From the NCBI GenBank assembly GCA_963969345.1, contig OZ017768.1, forward strand, positions 5,418,718 through 5,482,717: 64,000 bases of DNA. Reading direction: 5' to 3'. The notes under the pieces were generated by a model that was not told the DNA's origin, did no database searches, and saw nothing but the letters and a program-made list of their open reading frames with translations. The stretch is from Turbatrix aceti (lineage: Eukaryota > Nematoda > Chromadorea > Rhabditida > Panagrolaimidae). How positions within the stretch are numbered: position 1 is the first letter of the stretch; the number at the start of each line of letters is the position of its first letter. Below are positions 35,683-47,200 of this stretch, piece by piece. The position numbers and the translations under genes are program-made.

Positions 35683-38056
35683 ATGTCTCTGTGCTTCGGC
35701 TCGTTTCCTCAATTGGCACTCCGATTTCACAATATTTTGCAGAAGAAAACAACAACCCAATTTCACGATGACAAATATATTCGCTGTAAGTGGCCCTTTT
35801 TTTGTCCTAAATGCTTGATTTTTTTTTAATTATGTTTTAGACAACTTTGAAACCATCGACGACTTCGAAAAGTATTGCGATTTATTTTTCAAAAAAATCA
35901 GCAAGTCCCAAAGATCGCTGGTCATCGTCGAAACTGCCCAACTTCCGGCCCGTTACTACACCAACCTGCGGCAACAGCTGAACAAGTACACCGAAAAATC
36001 AGCTCTGATTTCGCCATTCGATGCTTGTCTCTCTGCGGCATTCTACCACATCGTCCAGAAGAAGATCTTCCTCAAGGATGGCGACCTCGTTCTCATCTGC
36101 CTCGTGGCGAAGGATGCCAGGATCTGGGTGCTCTGCAGCGTTGAAGGATACGTCATCCACCCCATCAAGAAGGGCACGATCACGACTCCCAGCACTCAGG
36201 CCACTTTGGATGAGCTACGGAAGTCGTTTGACGTCGATCTGACCTTTGTTTATGGTATGACACCAGTTAACTTCCGAACTGATGCCAGCGCGAAGGTTTA
36301 CGGCCACAATGAGCGTTATTCGAGGGATGCTCTTCTGGTGAGTGTTTTTTTCAGGGGTGAAAAGTTGAGTGCCGGATCGTGTTTTTGGGCTGGTACTATT
36401 ATAAATATATTTAAGTTTAAGCATAAATGTGGCCTAAATTTTGAGTTTTCAAAGACAAAAAACTGTTTGAAAATGTATTGTTAAAATCGGACCAGTCAAA
36501 ATTCTGAAAGTAACAAAATAAGAACAATATCAAAACGTTACTCATAGGAAAAGTAATAACATAGCGAAAAAAAAGTGTTACTTCACTTTAGCCTGCAAAA
36601 CCAAAAATAACGAAAAAAGTGAATGTTACTTCGAAGAAAAGTAATATTTTAAAGCCAAATAGGAAATAAAATATTACGTTGAACAAAAGTAACGTTTTTT
36701 TCAAAAAATGGATTCATTTGAGTTTGATTATGTTTTTTTTGTGTTTTTTCTTCAAAGTTTCCATCTTTTCAGACAGGTGCTCAGGCGAAGGCCCTATTTC
36801 TGGCGAAGGCGGATCCGGACTTGTACGACGTGGCGCCCTGTCTTCCGTGTTTTCAGGTTCGCTATGAAGACGGAACTCCGGCGTCCTCGTTTAACGATTT
36901 GCAACACGTTCCGTTCACTCTGAGGTTTACCAATCCTACCCGGCAGGTTCTTCAGGTATGTTTTTCAAATTATGGTATCAGTAAATATGAAAAAAAATTA
37001 TGGTTTTTTTTTAAGATTTGCTACGCCGATGAAGTCCTCACGTTGGAAAGCCACAAGCCGGGCCGAGCGTTGACAAATATGGGAGTGGCCGATTTTGTCA
37101 TTGAGGTGAAGGAAAGCGGAATGTTTATCCACCGGAAAGATCCCAGCAGTGCTGAGGCTCCTCACGTGCCCGACACCAAGCTGATCATCAAGATGACTTG
37201 CGATGTCGCTCAGTTCTTCACATACGACAAGGAAAAGGATGAAGCGACGATATTCACAACTCGTGAGTATTTTTTGCCGAGATTTTTTTTAAAGTACCCG
37301 GATGGAAAAAAATGGCCGCGGAATTTGTAATTATTATAATTTAGGCTAAATTTTTAAATTTCTAAAAAATTTTAAATATAAAAGGTTCGCCAGAATCCGT
37401 GATTTTTTTGTCATCAAAATTTTGTGAAAAAAATCAAAGTAAAAAATCGGCATTTTTGGCCCGGACGACAACTTTATTTTTAGTTAATTGGTGTATATTT
37501 TTGGGAAAATTATTTTTATAGGCTACTCCTCGGTGTTCCCGTTGGTTGTCAGCTACGCTTCCGGTGCCCCTGTCTGCGAGCCTTTTGCTGCTTCCCAGGA
37601 TTTCAGCGGTTGTCGCGAGTTCATGGTTGGAGGTATTTTTTAATAATCGTTTTTTTTTTCATTGTAAACAATTTTTTTATATGCACATTTTCAGGATTCA
37701 GCGGTTTCCTCGGACGCGCCAAGAACGACATCGAAGTGTATCCCTTCTACGAATTTAAGTTGTACTGCTACGAAAATGAAGACTTGTGCGTCGAGTACAT
37801 GTCTGGCAGACGGCCGAATCAGAAGAAGGTTTGTCGCACTGCAAACGCAGTTTTCAAGGACATGCTCCTCGCGCTGATCACGCATGTCGATGGCTTTGAT
37901 CCTGCGACCGAGGGCATCGCCATGTGCTTCAAAGAAGGCGACTACACGCCGGGTCAGGTCGAAGTGATCAAGCAAATCGCGCAGGAGGCGAATCTCATCA
38001 TCACCGACACGGCCATTCAAGTCTTTGACATCGTACCTGAAATGTTTTCAATGTGA
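35683..38056 (+). CDS. Highly diverged Hsp70-like protein
   Basis: Six exons (35683-35785, 35841-36337, 36773-36955, 37016-37262, 37522-37632, 37695-38056) join without a frame break into about 500 residues. Residues of exon 2 resemble the middle of an Hsp70 ATPase domain: VIVETAQLPARYYTNLRQQL matches the VPA..ND.QR.AT..A strand-helix, and SPFDACLSAAFY matches the NEPTAAALAYG segment. Next, DALLTGAQAKALFL and LYDVAPCLPCFQVRYEDG resemble the VAYGAA.QA and DVTPLSLGIE.. junction to the substrate domain. The phosphate-binding glycine motifs (GTTNS, DLGGGT) are absent or unrecognisable, so ATPase activity is doubtful. The last exon (YTPGQVEVIKQIAQEANLII..) looks like a second partial copy of the same ATPase segment, after which the protein ends. 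I read this as a degenerate or neofunctionalised Hsp70 relative; the family call is inference. Confidence 0.6.
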
Positions 38057-38175
38057 TAGGTGGGTACTGTATTTTTTTGCATGATTTCCGGATGTTTTAA
38101 CCGATTTTACACTTTGCGTCGATGTTATTAAGTTTGTTGAAAATGTGAACACTTGGTGATCTTTTGTTTTTTTTT

Positions 38176-38300
38176 ACGATTGAACAGCCGTTTTTTTTGT
38201 TTGCGAACGAAGGCGATCAAGTTTTAAATTTTGAATTAAGAATCGAACGAACGAGAACGTTTTTGACCGTGTTTGCGAACAAACATAAAACTTTTTTTTT
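38176..38300. repeat. Fragment of the GTTCG/CGAAC palindromic family
   Basis: Contains GTTTGCGAACGAAGG, CGAACGAACGAGAACG and GTGTTTGCGAACAAAC within AT-rich DNA, as in the intronic copies, but it lies 3' of the Hsp70-like gene. It is a fragment without clear ends. Confidence 0.5.
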
Positions 38301-38309
38301 AAAATTTAC

Positions 38310-40906
38310 AAGGCTAAAGGGGGGCCCCCTACGGGGGCCCCAGGAAGGGAAAAGGAAGGAAGGGGAAGGCAAGGCAAGGCAAGGTAAAGGCATCAATGAA
38401 GGATCAGAAGGATCGTAAAATCGAAAAGGATCGTCTATCGTTTTTTTATTTATTTTATTTTTGCCCGTTTTTCGTTTATCTTTTGCCGATCATGATTTTT
38501 CCAATAGAAAAGAATTATTTTTTGTTATTATCTTTTAGAATAACCGACGATTTGCATATTATCGAAATCAAATCAATTACATATAATCGTTTTTTGACCC
38601 GCTTTCAAATTTAAAAATATTGGAATACATAAATATAATGGGGGCCCCTACGGGGCCCCATGTAATTTGTTTACCGCTTTTATAAAATATAAGTAATAAT
38701 TTATTTATTTATTTATTTCACCATTACTCAGTGGTTATGGTGCTTTTCAATATCGCGCATCTTTCGTCACCGCCTAATAAATCCTCGCCCGCTGCAATCG
38801 CTTATTGACCCGTTTCAATGCATAAAACCAAACACAAAAAAATATTCAAAGAATAGGTACAAACACTAATACTGGGGCCCAGGAAAAATAGCAATTTAAC
38901 AAAAATCATAAAATTATGATACATGAATCAAAATTAATAACAACAATCACTTGTTTTGCCATCTTTCGCCATCACCCAATCGCCCACTGTCACCGCCGTT
39001 GCGGTTCTCTCGACTGATGGCATGTGCGGCGCCGTCCGTCTCTGCACCCGCTGTCTGTTCCGCCCACTCACCATGGATTTCATTTTCTGAGAGATCAAAA
39101 AATTGAATTATTCAAATTAATTTTTAAAATGTTGAAAAAATGTTTTTCATACGCAGCAAAAAAGGGCAATGCTATTGATATCACATTTGCCCCTACCCCA
39201 GTATCTAGCAAAAATTATTTTTTTTAAAACCAAAAATTCAAATTTGTTCATTTTTGATTTTTGATCGTCAAATGACCCATCATTATGATTGCCTATTTCC
39301 AAGGAATTCAAAAATATTTTTTTCAACATTTTTAAAATTAATTTAACAGAATCATTTTTTTGTCTTACGCAATCGTCCTTGCGCTATCGCTCGCTCGCTC
39401 ACACTCACCCACTTGACCCTGCGCGCCGCCTCCTCCCTCTATCGCGCTTTCGCCATTTTTGATGACAAAATTTTGACAATTATGATAAAGCGCGCATTAT
39501 CTTTTTCAAATGAATGCCTCCGGACCTAATGGTTTATGAGATCGTTGATAGCGTAAAATTTGGATTTTATCGAATATACATAACGTAAAATTAAAATTGT
39601 GTCCTTGCAGAAACACCTTACTATATAAAGAGGTAACAAGGCTAAAGGGGGGGCCCCCTACGGGGGCCCCAGGAAGGGAAAAGGAAGGAAGGGGAAGGCA
39701 AGGCAAGGCAAGGTAAAGGTATCAAGGAAGGATCAGAAGGATCGTAAAATCGAAAAGGATCGTTTATCGTTTTGTTGTTTATTTTCTTTTTGCCCGTTTT
39801 TCGTTTATCTTTTGCCGATCATAATTTTACCGATAAGAATTATTTTTTGTTATTATCTTTTAGAATTACCGACGATTTGCATATTATCAAAATCAAATCA
39901 AACACATATCATCGTTTTTTGACCCGCTTTCAAACTTAAAAATATTATAATACATAAATATAATGGGGGCCCCTTCGGGGCCCCATGTAATTTGTTTTAC
40001 GCTTTTGTAAAATATAGGTATAATAATAATGTTGCTTTTCAATATCGCGCATCTTTCGTCATTGCCTTATAAATCCTCGCCCGCTGCAACCGCTTATTGA
40101 CCCGTTTCAAAGCATAAAACCAAACACAAAAAAATATTCAAAAAATATGTATCTACTAACACTAACACTGGGACCCAGGAAAAATAGCAATTTAACAAAA
40201 ATCATAAAATTATGATACATGAATCAAAATTAATAACAACAATCACTTGTTTTGCCATCTTTCGCCATCACCCAATCGCCCACTGTCACCCCCGTTGCGG
40301 TTCTCTCCACTGATGGCATGTGCGCCGTCCGTCTCTGCACCCGATGTCCGGTCCGCCCACTCACCATGGATTTCATTTTCTGATGAGAGATCAAAAAATT
40401 GAATTATTCAAATTAATTTTTAAAATGTTGAAATGGCAATGCTATTGATATCACATTTGCCCCTACCCCAGTTACTGGCACAAATTATTTTTTTTAAAAT
40501 CAAAAATTCAAATTTGTTCATTTTTGATTTTTGATCGTCAAATGACCCATCATTATGATTGCCTATTTCCAAGGAATTCAAAAATATTTTTTTCAACATT
40601 TTTAAAATTAATTTAACAGAATCATTTTTTTGTCTTACGCAATCGTCCTTGCGCTATCGCTCGCTCGCTCACACTCACCCACTTGACCCTGCGCGCCGCC
40701 TCCTCCCTCTATCGCGCTTTCGCCATTTTTGATGACAAAATTTTGACAATTATGATAAAGCGCGCATTATCTTTTTCAAATGAATGCCTCCGGACCTAAT
40801 GGTTTATGAGATCGTTGATAGCGTAAAATTTGGATTTTATCGAATATACATAACGTAAAATTAAAATTGTGTCCTTGCAGAAACACCTTACTATATAGAG
40901 AGGTAA
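38310..40906. repeat. Tandem duplication of a 1.3 kb GGGGCCCC-palindrome repeat
   Basis: Two units lie head to tail: 38310-39636 and 39637-40906. Both begin AAGGCTAAAGG followed by a GGGGGCCCCCTACGGGGGCCC palindrome and a GGAAGG/GGCAA purine tract. Both carry a second palindrome (GGGGCCCCTACGGGGCCCC near 38641; GGGGCCCCTTCGGGGCCCC near 39965) and a conserved block with CGCTCGCTCGCTCACACTCACCC, and end AAACACCTTACTATATA.AGAGGTAA. The units are nearly identical apart from small indels, so the duplication is recent. No protein of useful length is encoded. Confidence 0.88.
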
Positions 40907-41033
40907 TTTTGCGAAATTTAGTTTCCATCAGCAGAAAACGAAAAATTTGATAGTAACGTTTTTTTTTCGTTTTGGATAACAGTGATCCTACATTTTTCTT
41001 TATTTTTTTTTTGTTAATTATCCCAATTTTTGT

Positions 41034-41110
41034 ATTCGAAAAACTTGTTCGAATATTTTTTTGTGAACAAATATATTTGTGGAAAATCTGATTGCGAACA
41101 AACCCAAACG
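41034..41110. repeat. Possible short fragment of the palindromic family
   Basis: AAAAACTTGTTCGAATATTTTTTTGTGAACAAA and GATTGCGAACAAACCC resemble pieces of the dispersed element. The similarity is short and in AT-rich DNA, so this is tentative. Confidence 0.3.
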
Positions 41111-41280
41111 CCCGTCCAACCCTGGTGTCATCCCGAAAAAAAGTATGTACATGTACTTGGAACTCGAGTTCAAACTCGTTGAAATGGAACTGTCCTTTAT
41201 TGTTGCTCTTCTCGCAAAAGACGAAGAGGCAAGGCCACGAAAGGGAGAAGGAGCGACGCCGGTGAGTCCAACGACGCACC

Positions 41281-44200
41281 TCAGTAGACCCACGACACCG
41301 GCACCCACTGCGGAATGACGTTGAGCTTTTCGACGATGACCTCCAGCTGGCGGATGGTGTCATCGATATCGTTGTTGCAGATGGAGTAGTCAAAGAGGTG
41401 TCCGAACGCTTGGCGCAGCACCTCTGACTCTTTGGCAAGGCGTTCCAGGCTGCCATCCGGCTGAAATCCAGCAAAAATGAACCACAAATTTATAAGTTTA
41501 TAATACTTACGTCCTGGAGACCGTGAAGGTCGGGCGCGGCAATGAAGACGACAAAAGGCGCGTATTCGGCCGTCCGGAGCACCTTGAGCGCCTGAGGCTC
41601 GACATCGAGGATGGCCATCTTGCTCTGGCGATGGATGGCTCGGATGGTCTCCAGCTTAGTGCCGTACATGCATTCTTCATGCGTACCGTACTCGAGATAC
41701 TCGCTATTCTGGATGTCCGTAAGCATTTGGTCATTGGATACGAAAAAGTAGTGCTTGCCATCGAGTTCGTCTTTGCGAGGCGCCCGAGTCGTGTCTGCAA
41801 AGTCATTCATCATCGTCACCGGACTCAGGCACGTCTATTTTAAATAATAGCCAGGAAGTGTGGATACCTAAGCAAACACTCAGACAGGTGGGTGATAGAC
41901 GAGGTGTCAGTCGCAGTCGGCGATCGTTCGGATCTCGGCTCTCGACTTACTCCGAGCCGACGAAGCCATCGGCCGGATGACGTTGGCAACCCCGAACACC
42001 ACCGACACCTGCGTGGACCTCATTTGTGAAAGAGTGGCAAAATAAAAAAAAAGAAAGTAATCAGCAACTTTGCTGTTTTGATACTTTGAGCTGTCATTTG
42101 CGGACGGAAATTTCGTTTTTGCAATTTTGACAATTTTTGGCACGTTGTAGCTCAAAAACTACGGCATTTCCAAAGCCAGGTACACATTGATCGACGTAAT
42201 TTTTAATGGACAATCCGAGAAACGTATAAAAATATGATTATCACCTTGAAAAATGCCGATTGTGAAATGCAATTTTCGACATTTTTTATGGTGTAATCCT
42301 ATTTTTATTTTTTTCTAGGATTATCCATCAAAAATTACGTCGATCTGCATGTACACCGGCTTCGGATATGCCGAAGTTTTTTAGCTTCAATTTTACAACT
42401 TTTCGTAGTAAATGTTACTTTTTGGAAATTTTTTAAAAGAATTTCCAAAATGTCACCTGACACATTTTTTTTGTCAAATACAGAAAAAAGTTTGAAAAGT
42501 CGTTTTACGAAAAAAAATGCAACAGGCTGTCTATCACGAGATCAAATTGCCGTCCTCCTGTTTCCCCAAACTCACGTGGAATGGGGTACGCGAAGCGCAT
42601 GGGATGCCTGTGGATGAGCGTATTCTTGATGTGCCTTCTGCCGACACCGTGAGCGCCGAGGAGAACCAGTGTTTTCCTCCTGAAAGAGTTGAGCTTGACG
42701 ACCTCTTCGTAGGTGACGAGATCCATCTGATCGAAGATCTCGGAGTGCTTGTGGAGGTACTTGGTCGTGTAGTACTTCTTTTTCTTGGAAAACCACATGC
42801 AATGCGCTCCGTCCCGGGCTCGTTCCATGGCGAGACACGCAGTTCGCCATTCCTGGAGCTCGGGGGACGGGATGAGGCCTGCGACGACGCTTGGCGGCAC
42901 CGCGTTCGCATTCGCGTTTGGCGATGTCGCGCCGGTTACCACGGCTGTTGACGCGCTCGACGAAGCGCTGGACGCATGACTGGAGTGGCCGAGAGCCGGG
43001 AAGTTGGCCACGAAGCGGGCTTGCCACCAGTTGTGATCGTCTTTGGATATCACCTGAAAGTTCACTTGGATAAACGTTCACCTGTCGAGGACACCACTCA
43101 CCTGCACTATGTCGCCTGTCCTAAAGGGCACCCCAGCCTGAGCGCACGGGATGAGGTCGTCCTGGGCAGGATCGTAGTCAAACTGTGCCCGGACGTAAAT
43201 CTCGCACGCGGGAGGCGCAGACCTGTACGAAGGAACGATTTTGAACGTGACATGGCCCCTCGCGTCTCTGAGCAATCTCTGCAGGGCTTCCACGGACTGA
43301 TTCGCCACAGAAACCCCGTTGATCTCGCGGATTTCGTCCCCAACGTGGAGCGTCGCCTGGCGGTGGATCATGCCGCCGTGCATAATTCTCGCGACGAGAC
43401 ACCGATTGTCCTCGGTGATTTTGAGCGTGATTCCCATGGGTTCCTCGGTGTCCTTTGTGAATTGGATTATCCGGATCCTCGATACGAGCCCTGTCAGATC
43501 GTCGTCGTCGTCCGCAAAAAGTGGTTGCGGCTGTTCGGTTGCGAGATTCTGAGGCCGAGGAAAGGTATGAATGAGCGGAGCGGACGTGCTCGGCAGCTGC
43601 GAAACTTCCTCGGTCGTTGTTTTCGTCGCGAAACCGTTGATTCGGGGTGTGGAGACTGCTTGCTCGCCAGGTGTCGGTGTGTCTGACTGGCTGCTGCTGG
43701 CTACGGCGACTGCAGGCACTCCGGAGGCAACCGGGGCAGTCGTAGAAGGATGCGAGCTTCGAATCAGGTAATCCGCAGTGCCCTCGGTCTGGGACGGCGG
43801 CGCGGAATAGATTTCCTCGATCACGATATCGCTGGCCTGAACAACAGCCTGCAGGTGTGGGTCTTCGAGGAGCCGGATAAGCTCCAGAGCCTCTTCGCTA
43901 GGTGATATGAGCGCGTCGAGCTCCGTCCGAGCGTCCGACAGCTGAGAATCCGCGTTCACGTTCACCGGACTTGGCCGGATCTGGCTTGTCGTGATTCTGT
44001 CATATAACTGAAAAAAAGCAAGCGTAAATGATTAGAATTCAATTGCCAGCTTATTTTTAAGTTTCTTTCCGTGAAAGAGGAGTTTTACAGAAAATTAGAA
44101 AATCAGGGACCCCATAGCGCACCTGCTTCAGGTGCGACGCGTTGATTTTGCCTTTTACCCGCCGCCTGGTGATTATTTAGCTCCGCTTGGTGATGGTTGT

Positions 44201-47200
44201 GGTTCAACCGATCTTCATGATTTCTATTAGCTTCAAAATCCACGTCCAACGTCGTGCCAAAAACCTGAGGCATCGCATTTGTCCAGCCGGACTCAAATAA
44301 GCGCATAGGCGAATACCGCGAGCGATCGTTGTACTGGCGATGAACCGCGCGCTCGGCACGCTGCTCGGCGTTCTCCTTGCAGCAAAACCAGCCTCGGTCC
44401 GTGCATAGGCCTATGCAGATGACGCAGCAGGTGAACAGAAAGAAGGAGCCTATCAGGAGGGCGAGGAGGCTGTTTTGGTAGACAATAGAGTCAATCATGG
44501 TTACTATTGCTGCTGCGAGGAGGAGAAGAGTGAGTAGGCAAAGGACGTAGTCTGGTGGAAGACAAGAGAACTGGTGGAGGCGATTGCGACCAAGCCAGCA
44601 AAAGTAGCAGTTAACCAAGCACGGAGCTCCGCCCCGAAACAGGTGACGATGCCCTCTATGCCAGAAATAACAAAAAATCGTGGTGCGTGTTGCTTCCGTA
44701 ACAAAGAACTGTGTCACAGCCGTGTTGGATCAACACAACTAGCGAAAGAAGAAAAAAAAAGGTCGGTGTCCTTGGAGAACGTCGAGAGCTGTCGCGAGTA
44801 CAACAAGCGTTCGTGACAGACGGCAACCCAATCTACGCGCTAACTAAGCAACGTGTACCCTGCTCGAAGGAACTAATATTTCTATTATACCCCGGATCAT
44901 GTGTCACGTTCGTATACACGTGAGATAGAAAATATTTCAAATGCATTATGCGGTGTAAACTAAATTATGCTTTGGGAAAAGATAACAACCATCTGGAACC
45001 CTCAATAAAAGCTTCATTCTCGATCGAAAACTGCAAATCGATTTGATAAAATCAAATATAATATTTTTTCTGCACAGGTGGGTGAAAAAAAATATTTGTA
45101 AAGAAATGAGGTAAAAACTTGGAATTACCCCAAACAAGCCCCGCAAAGTGGCCACTCTCGCGCATGTGCATTCCTGTCAATTAACATAAGTGGTATTGAT
45201 GACCGCGAGAAAAACAGTCGCGGATCACTCACCGGCTGTCCCTCCCTACTCGAACCATAACTCACAACCACTGGTGTAAAAGATGTAGTTCCTTCCAAAA
45301 AAACTTGTCAGTAAACGACGCCATTGACTGCTAACGATTATGTGAGTCCTTAATGTTGCTTGTCGCATCCTCATCCTCATTTTCATCAGCCGCAGGACGA
45401 TGAAGATGAGGACAACCAACCTAGCGAGAGTCGCCTCCGCAGTACACGGGGTACATTGCAAAAACAAATCCGCCAGGCAGGCAGCCCAGGCCGGACTCTT
45501 CCAGAAAAAAAACACAAAACAAAAAAAGATGGGCAGCGATAAGATTCGTTGACAAAAAATATTTTATACAGCATCAAACGTCCTACATAGGACTACCACC
45601 AGCCAGACAGACGGGAGAGCGCGCGCGCGCACGTGGCCCGGAAGCGAGCAACAACTTGAAACGGCACACAAAATTAAATTTTGACCAGAAGCCCCTAAAC
45701 GAATTATGCAAAGTGGTCTCGACTCGTCCAAAGAGCGCGTCGCCAGCATTGATTCTCCCGTCGTCCGCCGTTTGCCAACGATGCTCTGTGACATTTCGCC
45801 GGCGGGCGCGAGATTCAATAAGCGGCCATTTCATGGGAAATTGACTATCCTTCAAAACTCTGCCAGACGATTTAAAAAAAAAGAGAGAATGGTCCCCAAA
45901 AATAGACGAAAAAAATAGATCACATATATCACAAAAAACAAAGCGAGCGTCAGAACCCCTTTTAAAAAAACTCTTGTCGCAACCGAACCTTCGAGTCCAT
46001 GAAAAATGTGATTCTGGAGGACGTCGACGTGACTGACGCCGTCATGGGATCTGGAGTCGGTAGTTTCTTCAGTCTCGGCAGGGTGCCGGGGGCCCTGGGA
46101 GGAGGTGGCGGTGGATGGGTCCGTCTGCTCGGCAGCGAGCCATTGCCGGGACCGCCCGACGACGACGACGATAGCGGCGTCGTCATGGAGCCGGCGGCGG
46201 CGGTGGCTGTGCAGTCGGGGCAGAGACAGTCGTACGAGCTCGCGCACGATGTCGTCGAGCGGGCGATCGTCGTGAGGCTGTGAATCACTGCTGGTTGATT
46301 GTGGATCCCGAACAAACAAAAACACACGCGCGTGCAACGCAACGCAGGATAGGCAGCTGACTGCCTTGACTCGGCACGAGTCAGACCACCGATTGATCCG
46401 TCGAGATACGAAGAAGACACGACTTTGACTTCGATTGGCAGCGGATCAAAACCTCGTCATTCCCGCAAACAAATCAGAACCCGATCAATGAGGGGCTGTG
46501 CTAGAGGGCACGAGCGAGCCAGCGGTGGGCAGCAGCAGCAGCAGGCACACGTCCGGGCGTGCGCCTCATCCCGCGGCCGCGGCTTGTCGCCCCCCTCGCG
46601 GTTTTTTGATATCGCGACAGAACAGAACAGAGCGGGCACGCTGCTGCGACAGCCGGGGAGGGCAAAGAAGAAGACGACGAAGAAGACATGAGAAAACAAC
46701 ACACATCCAGCCAGTCAGTCAGCCGCCTCGAGCGAACAAGTTAACGACTCGAGAAAAGAGGGCGCGCTCGTCGCGTTCGTTTTCGTTTTCTTCTTCGTAT
46801 TTTCGTTTTCGGGTAAATTGGCCCGCAGCCACCCCGCATTGTCCTTTCTCGGAGCCTTGGGCGGCATTGTAAGCGTCTATCGATTGGCCTTCCGCTATGC
46901 AAATGACAGGAAGTCCCCGCTCCTCCTCCCAGTCGGATGGATGAGAGCTAGTGCCAAACGGGCCGTTACCTTCGCTGCAGCACTCTGCCTGAAGCGCCGA
47001 GCAACCACCCCACCACGCTGCCTGGACTCCTCTGCTCCCCGCAACCAACCTAGTGTGTCCTGCCAAAAACAACAGAACGGGTAGTTTAATTTTTTTTGAC
47101 GGAGTGTCGTTAAAAGCTCCGGATGACGCCAGGTTTTCCGGTGATTTGGGAAAAAGTCGATTTGAGTGCCAGCTAAGAAAGCAGACCTGCAGAACACGCA

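Noticed and set aside
39506..39706. Short frame repeated in both tandem units (ending at 39506 and again at 40776)
   Set aside because: The shared peptide is a by-product of the duplicated DNA; it lacks an internal start shared by both and any domain.
42976..43686. 236-codon plus-strand frame over lin-2
   Set aside because: Antisense shadow of the SH3/PDZ exons of lin-2, with no splice support or family resemblance.
45852..46420. Two overlapping minus-strand frames (152 and 161 codons) in lin-2 intron 6
   Set aside because: Neither has a recognisable domain, both are low-complexity, and only a speculative splice to the nested membrane frame supports them; kept as a mention only.
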